A DNA stretch of 64,000 nt from Methanolinea sp. UBA275. Lineage in GTDB: Archaea > Halobacteriota > Methanomicrobia > Methanomicrobiales > Methanospirillaceae. Both the position numbers and the translations under genes were made by a program. The stretch is taken from the NCBI GenBank assembly GCA_002506105.1, contig DAWU01000003.1, forward strand, positions 1 through 64,000, written 5' to 3'. Every line of letters starts with the position of its first letter. Position 1 is the stretch's first letter. Shown piece by piece: positions 1 through 8,698 of the stretch. The notes beneath the pieces were generated by a model. That model saw only the letters and a program-made list of their open reading frames with translations. It was not told where the DNA came from and ran no database searches.

Positions 1-141
1 GGGGATAAAATGACACCTTACCCTTATTGAAAATACCTGGGGTTTTTTTATACGCCCAAGGGCACTAATGGAGGTTTTTCTCATCAATCTATCGGGGATA
101 TTTCCCCATTCGATGGAGAAAAAGAGATGGGTATTCAGAGA

Positions 142-567
142 TCAGATCTTCGGGCTCACCTTCCCGATGATCCTCGCTATCTCCCCAAGTTCACGGGCAA
201 GCAGCCTGATGATGTCATCAAGCGTGATCAGGCCAACCAGGCGGCCACCAGCATCGACGACAGGAAGCCTTCTTACCCCTGATGATTTCATCTCCTGGAT
301 GGCATCAAAAATCCCGGTGTCCTTCCTGATCGTGCAAACCTCCCGGGTCATTATACTGGAGACGGGAGCTACATCCCAGTCCTCGCTGCAGAAGCTTCCC
401 CCCCTGATGGCAAGGTCACGGTCCGTGACTATTCCTACCGGTTTCTGGTCCTTTGCGATCACCACGCATCCAAGATTTTTATCTTTCATCAGCGTGGCAA
501 TGAATTTGAGGGTGGTGTCTGGAGTGACGCTCACCACGGAGGTCTGGCATACAGTATAGATGCTCAT
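142..567 (-). CDS. CBS-domain pair protein
   Basis: A 141-residue protein made almost wholly of two CBS motifs (roughly residues 5-65 and 75-135). These bind adenosine nucleotides and act as cytoplasmic energy or ligand sensors. The sequence shows the usual pattern, with GIVTDRDLAIR closing the first repeat and VGLITLDDIIRLL closing the second. I start at the ATG at 567 because a GAGGAGAAG ribosome site sits a few bases before it; an upstream in-frame start would add 13 residues. No catalytic domain is fused, so it presumably acts on a partner. The ABC permease gene lies just upstream on the same strand, but a joint function is only inference. Confidence 0.85.
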   Translation of the reverse strand: MSIYTVCQTSVVSVTPDTTLKFIATLMKDKNLGCVVIAKDQKPVGIVTDRDLAIRGGSFCSEDWDVAPVSSIMTREVCTIRKDTGIFDAIQEMKSSGVRRLPVVDAGGRLVGLITLDDIIRLLARELGEIARIIGKVSPKI

Positions 568-618
568 GATCGATCTCTTCTCCTCTACACAATGCGGGGA
601 TACCACATAATGGTGGCT

Positions 619-1389
619 TTATACCACCAGTCTTCTCTTCATGAGGTGAATTGAGAGGAAGAAGAACATGGTTGTAGCGATGGCGATCCACGCCATGCTA
701 TAGATGAACAGTGGAGACAATGTGGCCAGCGTCATCGATCGTGCTATGATAACCGCCTGTGCAAGGGGCAGGATTGCGAGAGCAGCGGTCTGAAGAACAG
801 GTGGGAGCACAGAAAGGGGGAAGAATGTCCCCGAGAAGAGGAGCATCGGGGTGATGAAGAGGTAGGCGGGGTAGTTGAGGGTATCTATACCGGGGCTTAT
901 CGCAGTAAAGCACATCCCGATACCCGAAAAGAGGAGCCCGGCAAGGAACGAGAACGGTATGACGAGGAGTGATGAGGGGAGGGATATAACCCCGAATGCG
1001 ATCAGGACAACGAGCATCGCCGACGTGTAGATGAGGCTCCGCGTTGCACCCCAGAGGAGTTCCCCGGCAATGACATCCTCGATTGAGAGTGGGGTTGAGA
1101 TCATGGCGTCGAAAGTTTTCTGGTAGTACATCCGAACAAAGGAAGAGTATGTACACTCAAAGAAGGAGGAGTTCATCATCGACACCGCAAGGAGCGCAGG
1201 AGCAATGTAGTGGACATACGGGATACCGTCGATCTCCCCCACGAACATGCCGAGGCCATACCCCAACGCGAGGAGATAGAGGACCGGTTCGATGACCGGG
1301 GGAAGGAAATTTACCAGGTACGTCTTGAAAAAGACATCAGCATTTCTCCGCCATACTTTCCATGAGGAGGTTGTCGGAAGAGGTATCAT
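619..1389 (-). CDS. ABC-2 type transporter permease
   Basis: A 256-residue integral membrane protein with about six hydrophobic segments and the ABC-2 (DrrB/NodJ-like) fold. This is the membrane half of an exporter for drugs, lipids or polysaccharide. The run SGTFFPLSVLPPVLQ, before the last membrane helices, is typical of the family. The ATG at 1389 follows the ATPase stop codon (TGA, 1391-1393) after one base, so the two genes are translationally coupled and form one transporter. The substrate cannot be read from the sequence. Confidence 0.88.
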   Translation of the reverse strand: MIPLPTTSSWKVWRRNADVFFKTYLVNFLPPVIEPVLYLLALGYGLGMFVGEIDGIPYVHYIAPALLAVSMMNSSFFECTYSSFVRMYYQKTFDAMISTPLSIEDVIAGELLWGATRSLIYTSAMLVVLIAFGVISLPSSLLVIPFSFLAGLLFSGIGMCFTAISPGIDTLNYPAYLFITPMLLFSGTFFPLSVLPPVLQTAALAILPLAQAVIIARSMTLATLSPLFIYSMAWIAIATTMFFFLSIHLMKRRLVV

Positions 1390-1390
1390 G

Positions 1391-2305
1391 TCAATCCCTG
1401 AGCGCTCTCCCGGTGAGAGAGAGAAATACATCCTCCAGGGATCCACGACGCACAAATACCTTCCCCGGGTTGCAGGTCGATAGAAGCCGGGTGGCCACCT
1501 CTTTCGGGTGATCTGAAAAGACCTGGACTATGTCCCCGAACACCTCGAACCGGACGCCCATCTTCTCGAGGCATGATACAACGTCGGGTGAATGGTCCAC
1601 CTCCACGATCTCCGCACCCGCATGCTGGCGGACCAGATCGGCCGGAGTGCCCTCGACAAGGATCTTTCCCTGATCCATGATTACAAGGCGGTCGCAGAGC
1701 CGCTCAGCCTCTTCAAGGTAGTGGGTGGTCAGCACTATCGTATTTCCTGCCGTCTGGAGGGCTTTTAATTTCTCCCACATCAGGTGCCGTGCCTGGGGAT
1801 CGAGGCCAATCGTCGGTTCGTCAAGGATGAGGAGGCGGGGGCTGTTCACGAGCGCCCTTGCGAGGATGAGCCTTCGTTTCATGCCCCCCGAGAGTTTCTC
1901 GATCAGTACATCACGTTTCTCGGAGAGTTGCACGAAGTCGAGCAGATCGGTGGCTTTTCTCCTGGCTTCCTCTCCCATAATACCAAAATACCTAGCATAC
2001 GTGATGAGGTTCTGGATACACGAGAAATCGGAATCAAGGTTGGTGTCCTGTGGTACGACCCCGAGCCAGCGCTTGATCTCCCTGGGATTGTTGTCCACAT
2101 CAAGGCCAAAAACAGTAAGATCACCAGCAGTCCTTGGAGAGACGCACTCGATCATCTTCATAGTGGTGGTCTTTCCGGCCCCATTGGGTCCAAGGAATCC
2201 GTAGACCTCTCCTGGCATAATGGAGAAACTGATGCCGTCAACGGCCTTGAGCGCACCAAAATCCTTCCGGAGATCATGCGCTTCGATGATTGGCTGCATT
2301 GCCAT
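1391..2305 (-). CDS. ABC transporter ATP-binding protein (DrrA/NodI-like)
   Basis: A 304-residue ATPase subunit pairing with the following ABC-2 permease. Visible motifs are Walker A (GPNGAGKTT, near residue 45), signature (LSGGMKRR, near 140), Walker B (LLILDEPTIGLD) and the switch histidine in LTTHYLEEAE. A C-terminal extension of about 90 residues is typical of the daunorubicin-resistance/gliding family. I place the start at ATG 2305 (or 2299), since a longer reading frame to 2398 would run through the palindrome at 2351-2379. The gene is divergent from the flippase gene and shares that operator region. Confidence 0.9.
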   Translation of the reverse strand: MAMQPIIEAHDLRKDFGALKAVDGISFSIMPGEVYGFLGPNGAGKTTTMKMIECVSPRTAGDLTVFGLDVDNNPREIKRWLGVVPQDTNLDSDFSCIQNLITYARYFGIMGEEARRKATDLLDFVQLSEKRDVLIEKLSGGMKRRLILARALVNSPRLLILDEPTIGLDPQARHLMWEKLKALQTAGNTIVLTTHYLEEAERLCDRLVIMDQGKILVEGTPADLVRQHAGAEIVEVDHSPDVVSCLEKMGVRFEVFGDIVQVFSDHPKEVATRLLSTCNPGKVFVRRGSLEDVFLSLTGRALRD

Positions 2306-2350
2306 CAGCACACTCTGGAGTATGGTCGACCACAGGGAACAACACCTTTT

Positions 2351-2379
2351 CGGTACATTTACGCCCGGTAAGTGTACCG
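2351..2379. promoter_or_regulatory. Near-perfect palindrome between divergent genes (probable operator)
   Basis: Left arm CGGTACATTTAC (2351-2362), five-base spacer GCCCG and right arm GTAAGTGTACCG (2368-2379) match at 11 of 12 positions. It lies between the divergent ABC exporter and flippase genes, where a dimeric repressor could control both. The regulator is unknown. The half-site AAGTGTAC also occurs in the motif upstream of the HTH-FHA gene near 37200. Confidence 0.6.
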
Positions 2380-2386
2380 GGACTCC

Positions 2387-3904
2387 ATGGAGGAGCATAT
2401 ATTGTCAGCATCCCATACAGGTGTTGTGGATCCCCGCCATATCGTCCGGCAGATGCTGGGAATCGATGCCGTAAGACGGCAGGCGATAATTTCCGTTGGG
2501 GCGAATATCGGAGTCACCCTTGTTGGCTACATCGCAACGGTGTATATCGCCCATGTCGCAGGTGCTGAAATCCTCGGGGCGTATTACCTCTTTCTTGCGT
2601 ATTACAGCCTTGCGATCCTGGGGGCCGATGGGGGACTGGGCGGCGCTGCTGTGAAAAAGATCAGCGAAGGGAAGGATGAGGATGCCTATTTCACGGCCCA
2701 GGCAATGATACGACTGGTCCTCCTCATTCTCTGCATTGCCATCATTGTTGTTGTGCTCTCCCCCTTCATGAAGGACTTTGCAGGGGCGGGGCTCATTCCC
2801 TGGCTTATTCTGGCGCTGGCAGCCGGATCCCTATCGGGGATCATCTCTACCGGGGTCTATGGTGGAGGAAAAATCGGCGCTCTCCAGGTGTCAGAACTCG
2901 CAAGCCACGTAGTGAGGGTGATCGTGCAGATAGCTGCGGTGTATGCAGGATTCTCCATCGCAGGGATGGCTGGAGGTTTTGTGGTTGGTGTGTGTGCAGC
3001 ACTTGTGATCAATGTCCGGTTCCTGCATTTCCGGATAACTGCATTCAGATGGGAACACGTGAGGGAAATGTTCCCCTATGCCGGATGGGGTTTTCTCACT
3101 GCGCTCGCCGGGGTGTTGGTGGCGTATGCGGATACGGTGCTGGTCGGATATTTCCTCGATAGCACAGAAGTCGGGTTGTACAGGGCACCTATGCAGCTCG
3201 CAACCCTTGCGCTGTTCGTATCGACATCCCTCTCAATGTCGTTGTTCCCACGGATTAGCCGCTGGAACGAGGAGCACAATGTTGAATATATACGACACGC
3301 GGTATCACGGGCACTCTCATACTCACTTGTGCTTGCAGTGCCCCTTGTCGCAGGAGGCCTGATTCTTGCCGAGAGGCTCCTGTATTTCCTCTATGGCTCC
3401 CCTTTTGTTGTAGCCACCGCGGCATTCTCTCTGATTCTTGCAGCCCAGATTGGAATGGTCATCTTTACCCTCGATACAATGGTCCTGGGAGCCCTCGGCC
3501 AGCCACGGGCAATTTTTATCCTAAATGCGCTTTCAGCCGTTCTCCTTGTCCTGCTTGAAGTGTTCATGATACCCGGCTTTGGGATCACTGGCGCTGCAAC
3601 CGCGCTCCTCGTCACGTGCATTGCGAGGGCTGCAGGCGCCAGATGGGTCCTCTCCCGGCATGTACACATCGGTGTTGAGAGACGGGTGATCGGGAATATT
3701 CTCGCAGCAACAATGGTGATGGCGGTATTCATCATCGGTTTTAGAGTACTTTTTTCAGTTTTTCACGTTGCAGTACTTATCCTTGTGATCGCAGCAGGGG
3801 CACTGGTCTTTTTCCTGGTGCTTTTCAGGCTTGATCGGACCATTCACGATGAGATTTGTGAGCTCGCAACGCACCTTGGAATTCCCTGGCCATCCTGGCT
3901 GTAA
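2387..3904 (+). CDS. Oligosaccharide/lipid flippase, MOP superfamily
   Basis: An integral membrane protein of about 505 residues with 12-14 predicted helices, resembling the polysaccharide-export branch (Wzx/RfbX-like) of the MOP superfamily. Such proteins move lipid-linked sugars across the membrane for glycoprotein or surface polysaccharide synthesis. The start is uncertain: GTG 2372 lies inside the palindrome; ATG 2387 is followed by a TATA-like stretch (CATATATT, about 2396); GTG 2426 and ATG 2453 are also possible and would fit a short leader from that TATA box. No glycosyltransferases lie nearby, so the substrate is unassigned. Confidence 0.82.
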   Translation: MEEHILSASHTGVVDPRHIVRQMLGIDAVRRQAIISVGANIGVTLVGYIATVYIAHVAGAEILGAYYLFLAYYSLAILGADGGLGGAAVKKISEGKDEDAYFTAQAMIRLVLLILCIAIIVVVLSPFMKDFAGAGLIPWLILALAAGSLSGIISTGVYGGGKIGALQVSELASHVVRVIVQIAAVYAGFSIAGMAGGFVVGVCAALVINVRFLHFRITAFRWEHVREMFPYAGWGFLTALAGVLVAYADTVLVGYFLDSTEVGLYRAPMQLATLALFVSTSLSMSLFPRISRWNEEHNVEYIRHAVSRALSYSLVLAVPLVAGGLILAERLLYFLYGSPFVVATAAFSLILAAQIGMVIFTLDTMVLGALGQPRAIFILNALSAVLLVLLEVFMIPGFGITGAATALLVTCIARAAGARWVLSRHVHIGVERRVIGNILAATMVMAVFIIGFRVLFSVFHVAVLILVIAAGALVFFLVLFRLDRTIHDEICELATHLGIPWPSWL

Positions 3905-3988
3905 GGGAAAGTCCAGTCTGCAGTCATCCTTCCCGCTATGGTGTCTCCATGGAAAAATACCATAAGGATAGGGGATATATCCTAACAT

Positions 3989-5242
3989 ATGCCCATACGG
4001 GAGATTGCTGTCTCGAACTTCAAAAGTTTTCAACACCTTGAGTTCCAGCCGGACAACTTCAACATCATTATAGGATCGAATGCGTCCGGGAAATCAAATT
4101 TCATCCAGGTCATCAAGTTTCTCCGTGATATCGCCAAGTACGGTCTCGCGAATGCCATCTCCCTCCAGGGTGGGGTTGAATACCTGAGGAATACCATCAT
4201 CGGCCCGAAAGAGCCCTTTTCGATCAGGATCAAATATGTGCTCGAAGAGGAGAAGACAGATATCGTAGGGATGAAAGGGGGTGCTGCGGTCTATTTCCAT
4301 CCTGAAGAAGTCAGTTATTCTTTCTCCCTTGCATTCACGGAGATGGGGGAGATGTATGAGATCGCGTCCGACACGCTTGAGGTGAAAGGGCAGTTTCTCC
4401 GCCAGGAAGGGATCGAGCAGAAGAACAAAGGAGCGGGAACCATTGCGCTCGTCAGAACCGGTGGCCCTATCCAGTACTGCATCTGTCCCCCTGAAGGTCT
4501 CGATCTGGGTGAGGATGATATCTTTCCCTATTATTTCCAGAAAAAGAACATCCCTGCGGGGACCCTAATCATGACGCTCCCGGTCTTTGTCCCCGGGATT
4601 CCATCCCTGGAATGGATATTCCGGGGGATGAAAGTCTATGATTTCGACCCGCGACTTCTCAAAAGGGCAGTTCCCATCATGGGAAAGACCGACCTCGAGA
4701 AGGACGGAAGTAACCTGGCCATCGTGATCAAGAATATCATCGAGGATCCTGCAAGGAAAGAGAATTTTATAAGGCTGCTCAAGGACGTCCTCCCGTTCAT
4801 CGATGATGTTGCGGTCGAGAAATTCATGGACCTGTCGATGTTCCTGAAATTAAAAGAGGTATACAGCAAGGAGAAATACCTTCCCGCCTCGATGATCTCC
4901 GACGGAACCATCAATATCTGCGCCCTTGTGATCGCGCTCTACTTCGAAGAAAGGCCCGTGACTATTATCGAGGAACCCGAACGGAACATCCACCCGCATT
5001 TAATTTCACGTCTCGTTGAGATGCTCAAGGACGCATCGCGCTCGAAACAGGTCATTGTCACAACCCATAATCCCGAGATGGTCAAGCACGTGGATCTGAG
5101 CGACATTATCCTCATTACAAGGGACAAAGACGGGTTTTCCCGGATGAGATGCCCCTCAGATGAGAAGGAGATAAAGGACTTCCTTGAGGATGAGATCGGC
5201 ATAGAGGAACTCTTCATCCAGAACTTTTTAGGGATTGAATGA
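3989..5242 (+). CDS. AAA ATPase (OLD/AAA_21-like), partner of a TOPRIM-like protein
   Basis: A 417-residue ABC-like AAA ATPase. Walker A is GSNASGKSN (about residue 30), an ABC-type signature appears as SDGTINI (about 305), Walker B is TIIEEPE (about 327) and a switch histidine occurs in VTTHNPEM (about 355). The long middle insertion and N-terminal motif (EIAVSNFKSF) resemble RecF/OLD-type ATPases. Its stop overlaps the start of the next gene in ATGA, so the two are coupled. The family includes ATPase halves of anti-phage systems (OLD, Gabija, PARIS), but the role here is inference. A TATA-like AAAATACC near 3955 would give an almost leaderless mRNA. Confidence 0.82.
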   Translation: MPIREIAVSNFKSFQHLEFQPDNFNIIIGSNASGKSNFIQVIKFLRDIAKYGLANAISLQGGVEYLRNTIIGPKEPFSIRIKYVLEEEKTDIVGMKGGAAVYFHPEEVSYSFSLAFTEMGEMYEIASDTLEVKGQFLRQEGIEQKNKGAGTIALVRTGGPIQYCICPPEGLDLGEDDIFPYYFQKKNIPAGTLIMTLPVFVPGIPSLEWIFRGMKVYDFDPRLLKRAVPIMGKTDLEKDGSNLAIVIKNIIEDPARKENFIRLLKDVLPFIDDVAVEKFMDLSMFLKLKEVYSKEKYLPASMISDGTINICALVIALYFEERPVTIIEEPERNIHPHLISRLVEMLKDASRSKQVIVTTHNPEMVKHVDLSDIILITRDKDGFSRMRCPSDEKEIKDFLEDEIGIEELFIQNFLGIE

Positions 5243-5910
5243 GCGAACGGCGGCTGTTTATCCTTGTCGAGGGAAATGACGACGAGCGGTTCTTCGCACG
5301 TATCATAATCCCCCTCCTCTCTCCACGGTACAGGGCGGTCCGGCTCATCAAGTTTGCCTGCATGAGGAGCAACAGGGTCTGCAGGTTCATCCGCAGCATC
5401 CATCGTGCGGGGGATGAACTCCTTCTCGTCGCGGATATCGACAAGGCCCCGGGTGTGACAGCCAAAAAACGTATACTCATGGAGAGGTTTGGTGTCGTGC
5501 AGCCCAGTGAGATCATGGTCATCATCCAGGAGATCGAGAGCTGGTATCTCGCCGGGCTTGAAACACAGGATGCATACAGACTCGGTACCCATCCTGTGCT
5601 CTCCACCGACCAGGTCACCAAGGAAATTTTCAATACAACCATCCCGCCCCAGTATACCTCCCGGATCGCCTACATGCTGGAGATCCTCTCCAGGTTTTCT
5701 ATTCCATCCGCCTGCAGGAAGAACCGGTCCTTCCACCACTTCATGGACCGGTATTACCTCGACTGCGGAGGGACACCTGAAAGTTCTGCACCGGAATCCC
5801 GGGACCGGGGTGAAGGAGTACCCGGGGAAGGGACTGGCAAGGATTCTTCCGGGGATACACCTGTCATTGAAGTCCAGATAGATCCCGGCGAGGAACACGG
5901 TCCCTTATGA
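5239..5910 (+). CDS. TOPRIM-like protein (DUF4276/DUF4435-like), putative nuclease
   Basis: A 223-residue protein starting with FILVEGNDDERFF, followed by LLLVADIDKAPG (about residues 55-66). A conserved Glu followed by an Asp-x-Asp motif is the metal-binding arrangement of TOPRIM domains. The motif EIESWYLAG (about 94) recalls the E-x-W-x-LA signature of DUF4276. The last 45 residues are rich in Gly, Ser, Pro and acidic residues and look disordered. It overlaps the upstream AAA ATPase by four bases. An ATPase-TOPRIM pair is the composition of OLD-type and PARIS systems; nuclease activity is not shown here. Confidence 0.7.
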   Translation: MSERRLFILVEGNDDERFFARIIIPLLSPRYRAVRLIKFACMRSNRVCRFIRSIHRAGDELLLVADIDKAPGVTAKKRILMERFGVVQPSEIMVIIQEIESWYLAGLETQDAYRLGTHPVLSTDQVTKEIFNTTIPPQYTSRIAYMLEILSRFSIPSACRKNRSFHHFMDRYYLDCGGTPESSAPESRDRGEGVPGEGTGKDSSGDTPVIEVQIDPGEEHGPL

Positions 5911-5968
5911 GATCATTTATGAGTTCAGGCATCAACCGGTTGAGAGAAAAAAAGGGGGGAAAGAGAAC

Positions 5969-8029
5969 GTGGGAATACTGAAGTACAGGATCCCGGAAAT
6001 TCTTGAAGAGAAAGACTTCTGGATGGTTCTACTCCTTTTCAGCACCTTCTTTGCATTTCTCTTGAACCTGTACAGTCTTGACCGTGGTTTTAACCTCATC
6101 ACCCCGCATCTTTTTTATATTCCCATCGTTATTGCTGCATACTGGTTCCCCCGGAGCGGTGTTCTCTATACCGTTGCCATTTCCATGGGATACCTCGCGA
6201 TGGTCTACCTTGTCGGTTACCCGAACCTCGACATCATCACCCAGTCGACGGCGAGTTTTTACGTCTTTGTATCTATCGGGGTGATTGTTGCCTCCCTCTC
6301 CAATAACCTGAAGGAGCAGGAAGACCGTTACCACGGGATCTTCGATTACTCCGAGGCGGGGAGCTTTCTCGTCATGAACCTCCGGTCAGGATTCGTCATC
6401 GATGAGGCGAACGAGCGTGGAGCGGCTCTCCTCGGGTTTCGGGCAAAGGAACTCTCAGGGAGAAACCTCCTTGACTTTTTCACCGAAGAGGAGGAAAAAT
6501 CCGAGATAATGACCAGAATATCCCCTGGGGGCGCAATCGAAGATTTTGAATGCCACCTGAAAAGACACGACGGGTATATACTCAATGCCCTGGTATCGGC
6601 AGGCCCCCTCCCCGGAAGGAGGTTTGTGTTTACCCTTGTCGATATCACGGGGCGAAAAAAGGCCGAAGAGGCACTCCGCGAGAGCAAGGAGCGGTACCAG
6701 GGTCTCTACAACAACGCTCAGGTAGGTCTTGCCCGGGCGGGCATCGGTGACGGAAGCATCATTGACGCGAACCATCAGATGGCCAGCATGTTCGGGTATC
6801 CCACTGTGGAAGACTTTAAACGTGATTTCCGGTTTACTGAACATTACGCTGATGACGGTGTCAGGGAACAGTTGATATCAATGCTCGACGACAGGGGGGC
6901 GGTCTCCAATTTCGATGCCCGTTTCACCCGGAAAGACGGGACGATCTTCTGGGCCAGGTTCTTTGCGAGGATTATTCCCGACAAGGGTTTTATCGAGGAG
7001 GTCTTTACCGATGTCACCGAAGAGAAACAATCGCACCGGGCACTTGACGAGAGTGAGGAGCGGTACCGGAAGCTTGTTGACAACCTCCCGGATTATGTCA
7101 TAGTGTACAGCCAGGATACTATCCTCTACGTCAACGCTTCAGCCGCACGAACGGTCGGCATGGCCATTGACGAGATAGTCGGGACTTCCATCTACCAGTA
7201 TGTCGACAAAAGATGCTGGGAGAAGGTGAACACACACAGCCTCGAAAGGTTTCATGGCTCGCATGTCGATCCATATGAGATCTCCTTGGTGGTCAAGGGC
7301 GGTGAAACCAGGACCGTGATCGTGAATGCAGTCCCGATTGTGTACCAGGACCAGAATGCCACACTGACAGTGCTCACAGATATCACTGATAGGAAAGTAG
7401 CCGAGGATAAGCTGGCTGCATCAAAGGACCAGTACGTGACTACCATGAATGCCATGATCGATGGCATCTTCCTTGTAGATAGGGGTTACCACATTGTCCT
7501 TGTGAATTCCACCCTCGAACGGTGGCTGGCACACATCGGAAAGACCCAAAACGTGGTTGGAATGGATCTCGCATCTGCCCTGCCGGGCTTTGCCGGCTCA
7601 TGCCTCGATAGTATACAAAAGGTCTTCGCAACCGGAGAGAGCGTGGTGACGACCACCGGGTTCCATGCGGGAGAAAAAGAACGTATCTTCGAAACCCGGC
7701 ATATCCCGGTCAATGAAGAAGGAAGGGTAATCCAGGTTCTCACGATTGTGCGTGACATCACACGGTCAAAAAAGATGGAAGAGGAGAAGAGACTGGCATA
7801 CGAGCAGATCGAGAAGAACATCGAACAGTTTGCCATCCTTGGGGATCACCTTCGGAACCCTGTCCAGGTCATTGTCGGCCTTGCAGATCTCGAGGGAGAT
7901 CCGCTTGCAGGGAAGATCCGCCGGCAGACAGAAGAGATAGACAGGACGATTTCCCAGCTCGACCGGGGATGGATCGAATCAGAGAAGATACGTGAGTTTA
8001 TCCGGAAATACTACGGGATCGGGAAGTAA
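5969..8029 (+). CDS. Membrane PAS sensor protein, DHp-like end without ATPase domain
   Basis: A 686-residue sensor with about four N-terminal membrane helices (residues 15-112). Four PAS units follow, beginning near ERYHGIFDYS (about 120), ERYQGLYNNA (about 243), ERYRKLVDNL (about 365) and DQYVTTMNAM (about 485). The C-terminus has a coiled segment with ILGDHLRNPVQVIVG, resembling the phosphoacceptor helix of histidine kinases, but the protein ends about 70 residues later with no ATP-binding domain. Such truncated sensors are common in Methanomicrobiales. It may be phosphorylated by a separate kinase or signal by dimerisation. The start is GTG 5969 after GGGGGGAAAGAG. Confidence 0.85.
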   Translation: MGILKYRIPEILEEKDFWMVLLLFSTFFAFLLNLYSLDRGFNLITPHLFYIPIVIAAYWFPRSGVLYTVAISMGYLAMVYLVGYPNLDIITQSTASFYVFVSIGVIVASLSNNLKEQEDRYHGIFDYSEAGSFLVMNLRSGFVIDEANERGAALLGFRAKELSGRNLLDFFTEEEEKSEIMTRISPGGAIEDFECHLKRHDGYILNALVSAGPLPGRRFVFTLVDITGRKKAEEALRESKERYQGLYNNAQVGLARAGIGDGSIIDANHQMASMFGYPTVEDFKRDFRFTEHYADDGVREQLISMLDDRGAVSNFDARFTRKDGTIFWARFFARIIPDKGFIEEVFTDVTEEKQSHRALDESEERYRKLVDNLPDYVIVYSQDTILYVNASAARTVGMAIDEIVGTSIYQYVDKRCWEKVNTHSLERFHGSHVDPYEISLVVKGGETRTVIVNAVPIVYQDQNATLTVLTDITDRKVAEDKLAASKDQYVTTMNAMIDGIFLVDRGYHIVLVNSTLERWLAHIGKTQNVVGMDLASALPGFAGSCLDSIQKVFATGESVVTTTGFHAGEKERIFETRHIPVNEEGRVIQVLTIVRDITRSKKMEEEKRLAYEQIEKNIEQFAILGDHLRNPVQVIVGLADLEGDPLAGKIRRQTEEIDRTISQLDRGWIESEKIREFIRKYYGIGK

Positions 8030-8206
8030 TCCCGTAACTCTGGAATGTAATCGGGCTTTTTTCTTGGAGTGCCAGGAATACCATCCGTGCCCTCTGCCCT
8101 CTCCGTTACGCGAATTGCCTTCGGAGGTTGGAAAAAAGGAGAGGTAAAAGGCTTATCTTCCCCGGCGTGCTTATCTAACAATACAGGTGAACCTGTGCAG
8201 GTATCC

Positions 8207-8698
8207 ATGAAACTTGAGATCAAGGATGCCCCCGGGCAGCTGGTGGCCGCCCTCAAGCCCATTTCCGAGGTGGGAGGCAACATCATCGCAGTAATCCATC
8301 AGCGCGATGATAAGCAGAGGGGCAAGATGCTCTCTGTACAGATTGTGCTGGAACTCCCCGATCACCGCCTGAAGGATCTGACGAGGCTCCTTCGCGAACA
8401 GGGAGTCAACATCCAGCGAATCGGGCACGAACGCCTTCTTTACGAGAAAGCAGTGATGATGATTGGTCACCTTATCCATACCGATCTCGGGGACACCGTG
8501 GACCGTATAGACCGCACAGGATTCGCAGAGGTGACCGAACTCAATATCAGTATGCCGGCAATCACTGAGGTCTCTTCAGCCCGTCTCCTGATAAAATCGG
8601 TGAACAGAGAGGACATGGAACAGGCAATGGACATCCTGCGACGTGTCGCAAAAGAGAAGGATTTCCTGCTGGTTGAACCACTGGAGGAGATCGAATGA
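8207..8698 (+). CDS. ACT-domain regulator linked to homoserine dehydrogenase
   Basis: A 163-residue cytoplasmic protein with two ACT-like modules: an N-terminal one (KLEIKDAPGQLVAALKPI) and a C-terminal one (AITEVSSARLLIKSV). ACT domains bind amino acids and provide allosteric control. The family (COG2061) is annotated as a predicted regulator of homoserine dehydrogenase, and that gene follows here with an ATGA overlap. I choose ATG 8207, where homology-like sequence begins; a longer frame to 8069 adds an unlikely N-terminus. Probably senses threonine or a related end product (inference). Confidence 0.85.
   Translation: MKLEIKDAPGQLVAALKPISEVGGNIIAVIHQRDDKQRGKMLSVQIVLELPDHRLKDLTRLLREQGVNIQRIGHERLLYEKAVMMIGHLIHTDLGDTVDRIDRTGFAEVTELNISMPAITEVSSARLLIKSVNREDMEQAMDILRRVAKEKDFLLVEPLEEIE

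Noticed and set aside
4939..5898. A 319-codon open frame on the minus strand across the ATPase and TOPRIM genes
   Set aside because: It is antisense to two genes with clear motifs, its translation has no domain and is rich in Arg, Pro and His as expected from a shadow frame.
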